NCBI GenBank assembly: GCA_938042065.1
Contig: CALISG010000023.1
Span: 5,224 to 69,223, forward strand
Origin: an uncultured Candidatus Saccharibacteria bacterium
GTDB taxonomy: Bacteria; Patescibacteriota; Saccharimonadia; Saccharimonadales; Saccharimonadaceae
Length of the DNA stretch: 64,000 nt
Direction of reading: 5' to 3'
The translations under genes and the position numbers were made by a program. Each line of letters opens with the position of its first letter. Positions within the stretch are counted from its first letter, which is position 1. Shown here in pieces: positions 17,081-26,788 of this stretch. Under the pieces are notes generated by a model, which searched no databases, was not told the DNA's origin, and was given only the letters and a program-made list of their open reading frames with translations.

Positions 17081-17770
17081 TTACTGTGCTTGCTGAGCTT
17101 GCTGATATGCATTCATTAATTTCGTCATATCTGGTTGGCTAATCGTTTCTGGTGCTGGAATTGTCATAACGACAAATTTCAATGGCATGTTCGGCGCGAT
17201 AATCTGCTTGCCGTTAGAATCTTTACTGCCGGCCTCGCCGTATGCTTTGTCAGCTGGGATAGACAATAGACGCACGCCGCCGATTTTCATTCCTTTCAAA
17301 CCTTCTTTCCAGCCTTTGATTATACCAGCCGTACTCAACCCGCTTACTGGCAACGGCGTTTTCAGCTTATTATTATCAATGCTCTGATCAAAGATATCAC
17401 CATTTGCGTCCCAGCCAATATAATAAGCCGCAAAACTAGTTTTGTCGTCTATCAGTGCGCCATCGCCCTCTGTTAGATCTTCGGTTACTAGCGATTTGAC
17501 GCTATCGATTTCGAACTTTGCAACTTGGCTAGAATACTGCTTGAACGTCTCGTAATATTTGGCTGATAATTCATCGGCTTGCGCTTGTTTTTTTTGTTCG
17601 TAAGCAGTTTGCTCTTTTTTATACTCGCTTAGAACTTTTTGGTAGTCCGCCTGAGCTTGCTTGTTTGACTGCATTGATAAAATCATCACTGCGAAAGAAC
17701 CTAGCGTACCTAGAACGGTCGCGACCATAATAATCAAAATGCCAGCACGTTGCTTCTTTGACGTTGCCAT
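17081..17770 (-). CDS. Membrane-anchored FKBP-type peptidyl-prolyl isomerase
   Basis: 229 residues: an N-terminal membrane anchor (about 9-33), a charged Gln/Lys/Ala-rich helical stalk (35-85) and an FKBP domain (about 105-210; SGLSTAGIIKGWKEGLKGM then GGVRLLSIPADKAYGE are the family motifs). It would assist protein folding outside the membrane. ATG 17770 follows GAGAGGGGA, and a TATAAT box lies about 35 bp upstream, giving a short leader. Confidence 0.9.
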   Translation of the reverse strand: MATSKKQRAGILIIMVATVLGTLGSFAVMILSMQSNKQAQADYQKVLSEYKKEQTAYEQKKQAQADELSAKYYETFKQYSSQVAKFEIDSVKSLVTEDLTEGDGALIDDKTSFAAYYIGWDANGDIFDQSIDNNKLKTPLPVSGLSTAGIIKGWKEGLKGMKIGGVRLLSIPADKAYGEAGSKDSNGKQIIAPNMPLKFVVMTIPAPETISQPDMTKLMNAYQQAQQAQ

Positions 17771-17817
17771 TATTTCCCCTCTCTAGTTTATCTTTTCATT
17801 ATAGCATAAAATCTCGA

Positions 17818-20244
17818 TTATTTCCATAGTTTGCGCACAATTGCCGCCAGCAGCGACGCAATAATCGCCGCGGTTGCCGCTAAGCCGAATTCAGCTGGCG
17901 ATAACGGTGCGATTTTGAATAAATTGCGCAGAAATGGCAAACTATAGACTGCCGCCAAGGCGACAGAAGCCGCGACCACCACAATAGCCAAGGCATTCTT
18001 GCCACGCTGTTTAACAGCCAAGCGAATGATTTTGCGGCCGGATAGCGCCAAAATCATACCAATATTAGCTAGAATTATCGTTAAGTAAGTTACCGCTCGC
18101 GCTTGATCACTAGAAGCACCACTGCCCAGCATTCCGCCATGAATTAGAACGGCCATCAGCGCCAGCAAGCCGCCAATTGCTAAACTTTCTAGCACTACCG
18201 CTCGACTAAATAATGGTTGCGAAATTCGCCGCGGCGGCTGGCGCATCGCATCCTCATCCTCTGGCTCGCCTTCAAACACTAGTGTGCAAGCAGGATCAAT
18301 AATAAATTCAAAAAATACGATGTGAATTGGCAGTAAAATCAATTCCCAACCAAGCAATACCGGCGCAATTGACAACGCAGCAATCGGGATATGTACAATC
18401 ATGATATACATCACCGCTTTTTGCAAGTTAGCAAAAATCCTTCGGCCGATACGCACACCCTGAACGATCGAAGCAAAGTTGTCGTCCAATAGCACCAGAG
18501 ACGCCGCTTCGCGAGCAACGTCGGTACCGCGCTGACCCATAGCGATACCGATATGCGCGCTCTTGAGAGCCGGGCCGTCATTAACGCCGTCGCCAGTCAT
18601 CGCCACCACTTCGCCGTTTTGCTTAAGAGCGGAAATAATCGCCAGCTTAACATTTGGCGCGACGCGGCTGTAGATTTCTGTAGTTTTGACAAGCTCGCGC
18701 TGCTGCTTTTCGTTCATCGACAAAAATTCTTGACCAGTTATCACCCGCTCGGTGCACAAACCAATCTCGCGGCCGATACGCCGCGCCGTCTCGGCGTGGT
18801 CGCCAGTTAGCATAATCACTTTGATGCCAGCTCGGTGTGCCAAGGCGACAGCATCCTTAGCCTCGGTACGAATCGGATCAGACAACCCCACCAAACCTAG
18901 CAGCTCGTATTGATAGCCATCGCGAGAAGGCGCGATGCTTTTCGCTACTGCCTTGGCAATTGCTAATACACGCAAGCCGTCATCGGCTGCATCGTCGGCA
19001 ATCTCTTGCAGTCGTCTTTGCTGCTCACGGGGCAAGCGGCATAGTCGAAAAACCTCCTCCGGAGCGCCTTTCAACGCTATAATTTCAGGCTTACCACCGC
19101 GCCCCCAAATTTGCGCTACCGAAAACGAATGGCTATCTAGCGGATATTCTTTGACAATATCCATGCCGTTATAAATCGCCGACAGATCATCGGTCGCCGC
19201 CAAGAACGCCTCTTCCATCGGATCAGACGGATTTTTTTGCGACGCTAGAATACCATAGGCAATAATCTCGTTGCGCTGAGCGTCGCTAGGTTCTTCACCG
19301 CTAGCCGCGATCACCTGATTTATCGCCATGCGGTTCTCGGTCAATGTCCCAGTTTTGTCCGTGCAAAGCACCGTTGCGCCGCCGAGCGTCTCGATAGTTT
19401 GGTTCTTGCGCGCCAGCACATTGCTCTTGGCCAAGCGCCAAGCTCCCAGCGCCATAAATACCGACAAGACCACAGGAAACTCCTCGGGTAAAATCGCAAT
19501 TGACAACGTCAGTCCCGCCAAAAAACCATGCAAAAAATCGCCGCGTAGCAGCCAAAACAGCAACGTCAACAACATTGCCAAGAGCACTGCCGCCGCTACT
19601 ATATAGCGCACAACTCGACCAACTTCCTTTTGCAATAATGTCTTCTCTGGCTTAATTTCGTGCAGCGACACGCCGATGCGCCCCATCTCGGTCTGCTCAC
19701 CAACAGCGGTTACTTCGACAAGCCCGTGCCCAGATGTTATTACCGTACCAGAGAATACCTGACCCCCAGCAGTCTTTTCGACTGGCAGCGATTCGCCAGT
19801 CAAAATACTTTCGTTAGCAGCAACGTTTGACGATTCAATGAGCTTACCATCAGCAGCCACTCGGCTACCTTCGCCGACAACCAAAATATCGCCAACTACC
19901 ACCTCTACGCTAGGAATGGTAACATGTTCGCCAGCGCGCACCACCTGGCATTGCGGCGCAGATAACGATCGCAGTGCTTCTAACGCCCGCTCAGTTTTAG
20001 AATCTTGATACAATTCTAGAGTCACCACGCCAACTACCGACAGCGCCAGAACCACTGTTTCGTGCCAATCACCCAAGAAAAAGTAGACCGCTACCACCGC
20101 TAGCAACAAGAAAATCATCGGCTCGGTAATAATCGCTAAGATCAGCCTAACAATACTTTTATTTTCGCGGTCAGGCAACCGATTCTCACCATATTTCTGG
20201 CGTTGAATAACTACTTGATCGCGCGATAACCCCTGTCTACCCAT
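17818..20244 (-). CDS. P-type cation-transporting ATPase (P2-like)
   Basis: 808 residues. P-type pumps move cations using a phospho-aspartate: DKTGTLT places it at Asp296. The phosphatase loop TGES is at 149-152, and the hinge TGDGVNDGPALK follows. The ion-binding segment has PEEFPV (253-258) where Ca2+ pumps have PEGLP, so calcium is likely but not proven. About ten membrane segments fit the hydrophobicity. TATACT lies 8 nt before ATG 20244. A 30-codon ORF lies immediately upstream on the same strand. Confidence 0.9.
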   Translation of the reverse strand: MGRQGLSRDQVVIQRQKYGENRLPDRENKSIVRLILAIITEPMIFLLLAVVAVYFFLGDWHETVVLALSVVGVVTLELYQDSKTERALEALRSLSAPQCQVVRAGEHVTIPSVEVVVGDILVVGEGSRVAADGKLIESSNVAANESILTGESLPVEKTAGGQVFSGTVITSGHGLVEVTAVGEQTEMGRIGVSLHEIKPEKTLLQKEVGRVVRYIVAAAVLLAMLLTLLFWLLRGDFLHGFLAGLTLSIAILPEEFPVVLSVFMALGAWRLAKSNVLARKNQTIETLGGATVLCTDKTGTLTENRMAINQVIAASGEEPSDAQRNEIIAYGILASQKNPSDPMEEAFLAATDDLSAIYNGMDIVKEYPLDSHSFSVAQIWGRGGKPEIIALKGAPEEVFRLCRLPREQQRRLQEIADDAADDGLRVLAIAKAVAKSIAPSRDGYQYELLGLVGLSDPIRTEAKDAVALAHRAGIKVIMLTGDHAETARRIGREIGLCTERVITGQEFLSMNEKQQRELVKTTEIYSRVAPNVKLAIISALKQNGEVVAMTGDGVNDGPALKSAHIGIAMGQRGTDVAREAASLVLLDDNFASIVQGVRIGRRIFANLQKAVMYIMIVHIPIAALSIAPVLLGWELILLPIHIVFFEFIIDPACTLVFEGEPEDEDAMRQPPRRISQPLFSRAVVLESLAIGGLLALMAVLIHGGMLGSGASSDQARAVTYLTIILANIGMILALSGRKIIRLAVKQRGKNALAIVVVAASVALAAVYSLPFLRNLFKIAPLSPAEFGLAATAAIIASLLAAIVRKLWK

Positions 20245-20250
20245 ACTAAA

Positions 20251-20343
20251 TCAGTATAGCAAAAGCGGATTAATTTCGATAGCATTCGGCGTACCAGCAA
20301 CCGCGACCATGACCCGCTGAATGAGTTGTGAAAATGACATCAT
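20251..20343 (-). CDS. Candidate 30-aa upstream peptide of the P-type ATPase
   Basis: ATGATG (20338-20343) follows GAGG by 6 nt and opens a 30-codon frame (MMSFSQLIQRVMVAVAGTPN at its start) ending in TGA at 20251-20253. The stop overlaps the TATACT box of the ATPase gene, so translating the peptide would put ribosomes over the start of the next mRNA. The peptide is amphipathic. It could be a leader peptide controlling the pump, or chance. Confidence 0.3.
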   Translation of the reverse strand: MMSFSQLIQRVMVAVAGTPNAIEINPLLLY

Positions 20344-20385
20344 ATACCTCTAGAATACTAATAGGTTTTTTGCCATAATCAAGAT

Positions 20386-21801
20386 ATGAATCCGCTTATT
20401 CGCTTTATGCGCCACTCGCTAACAAGCATCTTGACGGCAACCGACGATGCTGATCAAGTTGATATCGAGAAAATCGATGAGACACTGACGCCAAATATGC
20501 GAGCCTTGCGGCTGGTTATGAACATGTCAGACCATTTGCTATCAATGGGCACGCCAGCGAATAGCGTCGTGCATATGGCGCTCGGAGTAACCGACACATA
20601 TTGCAAGCGAAAAGTACATATCGATGTCAGCTTTAATCAAATTACGCTCTCGCAAGACCGCGGCATCGATCGCGAACCATTGACACTGATCCGCACTATC
20701 TCGCCACGCGCTACCGATTACCGGCTAATGCGCAAATTACAAAACCTAGCCAGCCAAATTGCCAACCATAAAGTCACTCTAGATGATGCCGAAAATGAAC
20801 TCGATGCCATCATTGCCAACAATAAGCGCTATCCTGGCATTATCAGTTATATTGCTGGCGGCGGCCTGAGTGCCGGCTCGGTTGCGCTCTACACGACGTC
20901 TATACCGATTATCCTGGCTGCCTTTATTATAGGTTTTTTAATTACTCTTCTGATAAAGCTACTAGGGCGCGCTGCGCTGCCGCCATTTTTCATTCAGATT
21001 ATTGCCGCGTTATCAGTCACGTTAGTCTCTACTGGTATATTGTGGCTAGTTAATCATAAATATTGGGAATTTTTTGCTTTGATTGATCCGACGATATTAA
21101 CCGTTGGCGGTATCGTCTTGCTAGTAGCTGGCATGATGATTGTCGGCGCCTTTCAAGACGCAATTGACGAATATTACGTCACAGCTAGCGCTCGGCTATT
21201 AAAGGTGGTGATGTTGACGCTTGGTATTGTACTGGGCGTAAGTATGGGCCTGTACGCCGCCAGACAGTTTGGCTTGGCATTCGTCGCAACCCCCGACAGT
21301 TTATCCTTTACAAGCACCACCTATCAGTATATCGGCGCTGTCATCATCTCGGCATCATTTGCATTAAGTAATAATTCGCGGCCAGTTGGATTATTAATCA
21401 CTGGCGCCAGCGGACTATTGGGGTATTATGTGCTGTTAGCTGTATCAGAATTAGGCTTGATAATTATCCCTGCTAACGCCGTCGCTGGATTTACTGTTGG
21501 TTTTACAGCTACTGTTGTTTCACGTTTGACCAGAATTCCTAGCCAAGCGATCATCGATGCTGGTATCGTGCCGCTGGTTCCCGGACTAACCTTGTATAAC
21601 GGACTAATGGCGCTAGTCGCTAATCCGGCCGCTGCAGACGGTACTCTATTATTGATGCGCGCGGTACTGATTGCGTTAGCTATTGCTGCTGGCGCCTCGT
21701 TCGGCGTACTTATCGGTCGCCCAACACGGCGCAGTCTGGTAACATTGCGCAACAACCTGCCAGAACGCCCGCTGCGTTCTAATCAAAAACAACTAAAATA
21801 A
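20386..21801 (+). CDS. ThrE-like threonine/serine exporter family protein
   Basis: 471 residues. The N-terminal ~135 residues (MNMSDHLLSMGTPANSVVHM and following) match the cytoplasmic ThrE/DUF1212 part; about ten membrane helices follow, including the second ThrE_2/DUF3815-like half (PSQAIIDAGIVPLVPGL is characteristic). The two halves are fused in one chain. It would export amino acids or small peptides. CATAAT with an upstream TGC (extended -10) lies 6 nt before ATG 20386. It converges with pheT, leaving one base between the stops. Confidence 0.85.
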   Translation: MNPLIRFMRHSLTSILTATDDADQVDIEKIDETLTPNMRALRLVMNMSDHLLSMGTPANSVVHMALGVTDTYCKRKVHIDVSFNQITLSQDRGIDREPLTLIRTISPRATDYRLMRKLQNLASQIANHKVTLDDAENELDAIIANNKRYPGIISYIAGGGLSAGSVALYTTSIPIILAAFIIGFLITLLIKLLGRAALPPFFIQIIAALSVTLVSTGILWLVNHKYWEFFALIDPTILTVGGIVLLVAGMMIVGAFQDAIDEYYVTASARLLKVVMLTLGIVLGVSMGLYAARQFGLAFVATPDSLSFTSTTYQYIGAVIISASFALSNNSRPVGLLITGASGLLGYYVLLAVSELGLIIIPANAVAGFTVGFTATVVSRLTRIPSQAIIDAGIVPLVPGLTLYNGLMALVANPAAADGTLLLMRAVLIALAIAAGASFGVLIGRPTRRSLVTLRNNLPERPLRSNQKQLK

Positions 21802-21802
21802 A

Positions 21803-24319
21803 CTACACTCGCTCGGCGTCAAGTTTAGTAAGCGCTGCCGTCGCAATATTATCCATAATCGGTTTGACTTCAGCGTCAGTCAGAGTTTGCTGATAGCTGG
21901 TAAACGTTAGTCGGAAAGTGGTAGTCTTGATAGCCGCGTCGTCTTTTGGCTGATATACGCCAAGCGTCTGTATCTGGCAATGTAGATTTTCTGGCTCATC
22001 CAGGCATTGCCGAACCGTTCGCAGCAACTCATCATGCGAAATTTTCACGCTTGAGCGCAACGAGATGTCTTGACTAATTGATGGGAAACGGCTCAGCGGC
22101 CGATAATTATATTCGCGACTTTCAGTCAGACAGGCTTGCAATTTTTCAATGTCAAGCGAGAACGCCGCCGTGTAATCTGGCAACTTGAAATTACGCCGCA
22201 CTGCCTGAGATAATTCACCGACAATACCTAGCTTGTCACCGTTTTTTGCGACAATCCAAGCACTGCGCTGGCCGTCAAACGGCGCTGGCACGTCCGCGTC
22301 AGACTCTGCTATTTTCACAAAATCAGCCTCAACGTTAAGATCCGCCAACAACCTATCCACTAGCTTCCTGGCTTTATAGAATGGTGCGCCGGCTCGCGGT
22401 TTTTTGCTAGCGTAAACACCGTCGACAAACGTCTGCTCGCTCGGCAGATTCTCATAGGTAAGTGGCAATTCCTTATCGTGAATTTTGCCGATTTCAAACA
22501 GCATGAACTCGTCGTGGCCGGCTTTGATATTAGCATGAACTTTGTCTAGCAAACTCGGCAGCACGCCGGTGCGATAGTACTGCAAATCAGGGCTTAAAGC
22601 GTTACTTAGTCGATAGGCGCGACTTGGGTCTTGCTCGGCGTTTTTTAGGACACGCTCGTGGACGAAGCTATAGGTCAAGACTTCGTTGGCGCCGGCGCAC
22701 GACAAACTTTGGCGAATCGCTTGCTTGAGCTGGCGGCGCGGATTCCTCGGCGCTGGCTTGATGCTGCGCATTGGTAATTGACGCGGTAGTTTATCAAAGC
22801 CATACAGCCGACCGACTTCCTCAACAATGTCCTCTGGCAGTTCAAGGTCGGTGCGCCAGAATGGCGATTGGATGCAAATATAACCCAATTCTTCTTCCGG
22901 ACCATGACTCTTTATTTCCACGTTATTCAACAAGCCGCAAATATCATCGCCAGATAAGTCCAAGCCCAATCTCTCATTGATAAACTTACTACCAATATCA
23001 ATATTTGCTGGTGTATATTTTCCATCAAAATAATCATCGAGCTCGTCACTAAATTGCTTCAAATCAAACACTTCGCTCGCCTGCACTCCGCCGACCATAC
23101 TCATCAGCTGCTTCAGCACAGCAGCATTTTGGAGCGGCGACTGGCCCTTGTTGAATCGCGTCAATGCATCGGTAAACACGCCGTGGCGCATGGCCGTGCG
23201 GCGCAGCGCGTACATGTCAAAATTAGCACATTCTAGAACAATATTCTTGGTGTCATTTGAAACCTCGGTGTCAGCACCACCCATAATTCCCGCCAGGCCA
23301 ATCACACCCTCACCGTCAGCGATGACGATGTCGTCCGTCGTCAGTTCGTACTCTTTGCCATTAAGTAGACTAACTTTCTCGCCGTCACGAGCCAGCCGCG
23401 CCCCGAGTGTAGACCTGCGCAATTTGTCATAATCATAGGCATGCGTTGGCTGTGCCGTCATCAGCATCATGTAATTTGTCGCGTCGACAATGTTATTAAT
23501 CGGCTTGCCGCCCATCGCCACCAACTGGCACTGCAGCCACAGCGGGCTAGATTTGACTTCAACATTTTTGATCGCGACCGCCATGAAGCGCGGCACTAAT
23601 TCTGGCGCGTCGTTCGTTACCGTTAGCTCCAAACCCTCAGCACCAGTAAATTGTTGCTCTGATTTATACCAATCAGGACTGGTAAACTGCTGGTGAAAAA
23701 TCCCAGCAATCTCGCGCGCCACGCCAAGTTGACCAAAACAATCTGGACGGTGCGTAAACATCTTGTTTTCAATATCCAGCACAAAGTCGTCCAAACCAAA
23801 TATTTCCGCGAAACTTGCCCCCGCGCTTAGTTCAACACCCGCCGGCACATCGTGTTCATGAATCTCAACGATTCCCTCGTGATCCGTACCGATATCCAGT
23901 TCATCAGCCGCCGCCAACATACCTTGGCTGAGCACGCCGCGCAGTGGTCGTGCATCCAACACGAACGGCTCATCGTCATCAAAGCTCGCCGGCACCGTAC
24001 TTTTTGGCGGCAACCAAATCGCCCACATATCCGCATGCACATTTGGCGCGCCGCAGACTACTTGTACCAGACCATTCTCATCACGCGGCACATCTGCCAC
24101 CGCACCGCTATCATCAATCTTGGTCACACTCAGCCGATCAGCATCGGGATGCTTGGCGCACTCAACCACCCGGACGATTCGCGCCCCGTCATACTTAGCT
24201 TTAAGGTCGATCACTTCTTCGACACCGCCAAGCTGCTGATTGACCCGCGCCACTAACTCACCTACGGGAGGCAATTCAAAATTAATCAATTGTTTAATAA
24301 GATTTAGGCTGACTTTCAT
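21803..24319 (-). CDS. pheT: Phenylalanine-tRNA ligase beta subunit
   Basis: 838 residues. The beta chain of the alpha2-beta2 synthetase carries the editing site and binds tRNA-Phe. An N-terminal tRNA-binding domain (about 40-165; VVECAKHPDADRLSVTKI), the B3/4 editing region, two B5 domains and a C-terminal anticodon-binding ferredoxin-like domain (RFPSISQDISL start) are recognisable. TATACT lies 9 nt before ATG 24319. Its partner pheS is not adjacent but 7 kb away (31224-32264). Confidence 0.95.
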   Translation of the reverse strand: MKVSLNLIKQLINFELPPVGELVARVNQQLGGVEEVIDLKAKYDGARIVRVVECAKHPDADRLSVTKIDDSGAVADVPRDENGLVQVVCGAPNVHADMWAIWLPPKSTVPASFDDDEPFVLDARPLRGVLSQGMLAAADELDIGTDHEGIVEIHEHDVPAGVELSAGASFAEIFGLDDFVLDIENKMFTHRPDCFGQLGVAREIAGIFHQQFTSPDWYKSEQQFTGAEGLELTVTNDAPELVPRFMAVAIKNVEVKSSPLWLQCQLVAMGGKPINNIVDATNYMMLMTAQPTHAYDYDKLRRSTLGARLARDGEKVSLLNGKEYELTTDDIVIADGEGVIGLAGIMGGADTEVSNDTKNIVLECANFDMYALRRTAMRHGVFTDALTRFNKGQSPLQNAAVLKQLMSMVGGVQASEVFDLKQFSDELDDYFDGKYTPANIDIGSKFINERLGLDLSGDDICGLLNNVEIKSHGPEEELGYICIQSPFWRTDLELPEDIVEEVGRLYGFDKLPRQLPMRSIKPAPRNPRRQLKQAIRQSLSCAGANEVLTYSFVHERVLKNAEQDPSRAYRLSNALSPDLQYYRTGVLPSLLDKVHANIKAGHDEFMLFEIGKIHDKELPLTYENLPSEQTFVDGVYASKKPRAGAPFYKARKLVDRLLADLNVEADFVKIAESDADVPAPFDGQRSAWIVAKNGDKLGIVGELSQAVRRNFKLPDYTAAFSLDIEKLQACLTESREYNYRPLSRFPSISQDISLRSSVKISHDELLRTVRQCLDEPENLHCQIQTLGVYQPKDDAAIKTTTFRLTFTSYQQTLTDAEVKPIMDNIATAALTKLDAERV

Positions 24320-24426
24320 ATTACATATAGTATAACACTATCGTACGCGAGCTAAAATTGCTCGTGAAAACCGTTCGCTACCGCATCAAAGAGCATCAGC
24401 TCTAACTCTCTGCTATAATTAGTGTA

Positions 24427-25377
24427 ATGAAGCGCATCACTATGGTTAAGCACCATCCATGCACGCAGTTAGCTCATTTATATGAGCATATGTTTTTGGC
24501 GACGGCGGCCGAATTCATGTACCAGCAAGGCCAGTACCAGCTAATCGACTACATGCTAGACGGACACACTTACCCTGGCGGCATTATCATTATTAAGAGT
24601 ATTTGGCACTCGGTCGATGCCACGCGGTTAGCCAACAAGATATTAACTTTGCCAACTGATTTCGGCGAGATGGACAACGAGCCGGTTTCACTAGCTCTGT
24701 ACCGTTTGCTGGCCGAAGAGCCAAACCAGCTATACGTTGCCGACAGCGGCCGAATGATGCACGAGTTAAGACAGCTTGACTCTCGGCCATGGCAAAACAT
24801 CGATAATATCAAGCGGCTGAATAGCAGCACTAGCCAAATCAGCGGTATAATTTACTCGACTAACCAGCCATCAGCAATTCCGCGCAAACTCTATATATCC
24901 TTTCAATTAACACAGCAATTCCGCCAGCAACGACCCGAAATGTTGCCGCTATTTTATGAATACATGCACTTTTTGAACTTATCAATCAGCCAAAAGCTTA
25001 GCCTCCAATTTGGCGCCTACACCGACGACAATCATATCAAATATCACGCCGAAGACATGTCTGTCACTAATACGCTGCATCTCAGTGTACAATCGGGGCC
25101 AATCCAATTTGCTGACATTATCCGCTGCGTCCAGGCCGTCGCCCGGGATTTGCGCTCGCCCGATCTGAATCAACGCTTTGCCGATTATTTGCATAGCATA
25201 TCTTATACTGATGAGCCTTCGATAGCGCCCGACATCGACCGAATGCTGCTTGATTTGGGCATTTTGCTCGGTAGTGACGGCTGGCACGCAATTGCTACGC
25301 CAGACAACGTAAACGACGTGGCGCAAGCAACACAAATCATCACTAAGTATGGCAATCAGAGCGAGGTGATTGAGTAA
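24427..25377 (+). CDS. M16-like HxxEH protein, copy A
   Basis: 316 residues. HLYEH at 17-21 is an inverted zinc motif, and Glu97 stands 75 residues later, matching the HxxEHx(74-76)E pattern of M16 metallopeptidases (insulinase/mitochondrial processing family). M16 domains usually have two or three strands before this motif, but here it is almost at the N-terminus, and only one domain is present. The motif QLIDYMLDGHTYPGG (38-52) is shared in outline with copy B at 26789. ATG 24427 is 7 nt after an extended -10 (TGCTATAAT). Peptidase activity is an inference. Confidence 0.65.
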   Translation: MKRITMVKHHPCTQLAHLYEHMFLATAAEFMYQQGQYQLIDYMLDGHTYPGGIIIIKSIWHSVDATRLANKILTLPTDFGEMDNEPVSLALYRLLAEEPNQLYVADSGRMMHELRQLDSRPWQNIDNIKRLNSSTSQISGIIYSTNQPSAIPRKLYISFQLTQQFRQQRPEMLPLFYEYMHFLNLSISQKLSLQFGAYTDDNHIKYHAEDMSVTNTLHLSVQSGPIQFADIIRCVQAVARDLRSPDLNQRFADYLHSISYTDEPSIAPDIDRMLLDLGILLGSDGWHAIATPDNVNDVAQATQIITKYGNQSEVIE

Positions 25378-25606
25378 TACTCGGCGATACAGTGTTTATA
25401 TTGCCATCATAATAATCACTGGGGTCTAAACCGTTTGCTCCCGCAGTTCGATTAAGCTCTTCCAAAACAGCTTCTCGCTGTGCCGCTGCCGCCGCAAGCT
25501 CTCTTCTTAGCATATATATAGCTTCATCAACCCTCCTGAGCTCACACGCAAGCCTACTCGCACGGGATTCAGGACTTTCATGGGACTTCCCAGTCTCTAC
25601 ACCCAT
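25343..25606 (-). CDS. Small coiled-coil protein of unknown function
   Basis: 87 residues. The centre (about 15-52: ACELRRVDEAIYMLRRELAA and on) is a charged heptad-like helix; the ends are Ser/Pro-rich and probably disordered. AAAGG precedes ATG 25606. The last 35 bp overlap the end of M16-like copy A on the other strand. It is 56 bp after another small minus-strand gene. No family recognised. Confidence 0.55.
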   Translation of the reverse strand: MGVETGKSHESPESRASRLACELRRVDEAIYMLRRELAAAAAQREAVLEELNRTAGANGLDPSDYYDGNINTVSPSITQSPRSDCHT

Positions 25607-25662
25607 ATTTTTACCTTTTTCATCATATTATTCAGAGGCTATTCGCCAGTCTGGCCGCCTCT

Positions 25663-26094
25663 TTATTCGGCACTTTTGTTCAAATTATTGATCATTTCTA
25701 AGGATTTTGGAGGAATAGGAGCAGCAAGCGCGCCGGCCTCTCCAGCTTTTACGCGTTTTTCTAGATCGTCTAGCAGCCTCGCGGCCGTTGGGTTATTCTC
25801 ACCCTGAGCTCCTACGACAGCATTTGGGTCTATGGAATTTGCTTGATCTGCTAGATTTCTGAGCATAACACGGCTTGCCGTCCCGCCAATGCCTAGTGCG
25901 GCTTTTACCGAAGGATTACCATTTTCATTTTTCTCCAAACCACGATTCACTATTCCTGCTATATCCAACCCTGGCACCCCAGCTAGCTTAGCAGTCAGTG
26001 GTGTCGACATAATAGAATCAGCTCCTAGCAGCGATGCCACGCCACGAGTACATCCAGATGGAGCCGCTGTTAACAGGTATGGAAGTTCACTCAT
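25663..26094 (-). CDS. Small protein of unknown function
   Basis: 143 residues, no family recognised. It opens with MSELPYLLTAAPSGCTRGVA, has Gly/Ala-rich amphipathic stretches, and ends in a short predicted helix. AAAGGAAA lies 13 bp before ATG 26094, further than ideal. A TATAAA box lies about 45 bp upstream. It is flanked on the same strand by a 45-aa membrane peptide (26193-26330) and the coiled-coil gene, suggesting a small operon. Confidence 0.5.
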   Translation of the reverse strand: MSELPYLLTAAPSGCTRGVASLLGADSIMSTPLTAKLAGVPGLDIAGIVNRGLEKNENGNPSVKAALGIGGTASRVMLRNLADQANSIDPNAVVGAQGENNPTAARLLDDLEKRVKAGEAGALAAPIPPKSLEMINNLNKSAE

Positions 26095-26192
26095 ATTATT
26101 CTAATTTCCTTTCATATTGAATCATTTATCTTTTATAATGCCACAAAATTGTCTTAATTACAAAAATACGCCGTCGAGGCGCCTAAAAAGTA

Positions 26193-26330
26193 TCATTTGC
26201 TTTTCTTGCCTTTAGCCGATTTGCCTTTCTCTAATTTCGCAACCCGATTCTTCAAATCACTCGGCTCAGACCATAGAAAAATCACCAAAACAAACAGTAC
26301 TCCCGCTAGCGATAGCACTGTTTTATCCAT
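26193..26330 (-). CDS. Single-pass membrane peptide with basic tail
   Basis: 45 codons from ATG 26330 to TGA 26193. The peptide starts MDKTVLSLAGVLFVLVIFLW, one clear membrane helix, followed by a short linker and a Lys-rich end (KLEKGKSAKGKKSK). GAAAGGA lies 7 nt before the ATG, and a TATAAT box about 35 bp further up. Function unknown. Confidence 0.55.
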   Translation of the reverse strand: MDKTVLSLAGVLFVLVIFLWSEPSDLKNRVAKLEKGKSAKGKKSK

Positions 26331-26393
26331 GGCAAAATCCTTTCACTCTTAAGATTATTGCCAATAATTATAACAGGATTCAGCTAAAAGCCC

Positions 26394-26427
26394 TTGACAT
26401 ATTCTTCTAGTATTGATATATATATCA
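26394..26427 (+). promoter_or_regulatory. Promoter of cassette 2 with shared palindrome
   Basis: TTGACA (26394-26399), 17 bp, TATATA (26417-26422). The palindrome TGATATATATATCA (26414-26427) covers the -10 box and is followed by GCTTTT; the same arrangement occurs in cassettes 4 and 5. Downstream the leader can form GTCTCA/TGAGAC (about 26450-26478) and GCGAGAT/ATCTCGC (about 26490-26508) hairpins. Confidence 0.75.
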
Positions 26428-26529
26428 GCTTTTGTAATTGCAGAAGCCAGCGTCTCACTCAAGATCATTAAGATTGAGACACTCCACTTCGCGAGATAAT
26501 CATCTCGCCCGACTCCAGAAGGAGTTACT

Positions 26530-26727
26530 ATGGTTCGCAGCAGCAAGTGTCCCACCACTGGACTGAAGCGTAGCGTGTGTCTGTGTTCCAAGTGTATCAC
26601 GAGACAGAACAACGCCATCCAGCGCAGTGGTAACCTGCGGAGAGACCGCAAGGGCACCAACCGTAGGGAGCACGACACTAAGGGTCGTAACTACCACGGT
26701 CGTAGCGGCAACGGCAAGCGGCGCTAG
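26530..26727 (+). CDS. Cassette 2 ORF: small basic Cys-rich protein
   Basis: 65 residues from ATG 26530, with AAGGAG six bases upstream. Three to four cysteines (SKCPTTGLKRSVCLCSKC, 5-22) look like a zinc ribbon or knuckle; the remainder is strongly basic (Arg, Lys, Asn, His), suggesting nucleic-acid binding. It resembles a small ribosome-associated protein in composition but no family is recognised. Codons are C/G-ending, unlike the neighbouring AT-rich genes. Hairpins inside the coding part are weaker than in cassettes 1, 4 and 5. Confidence 0.65.
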   Translation: MVRSSKCPTTGLKRSVCLCSKCITRQNNAIQRSGNLRRDRKGTNRREHDTKGRNYHGRSGNGKRR

Positions 26728-26788
26728 CCATTCCGACCCGGACAAGTCGATAAACTGTCCATATTCTCTGTGATAGTATATAGATGAC

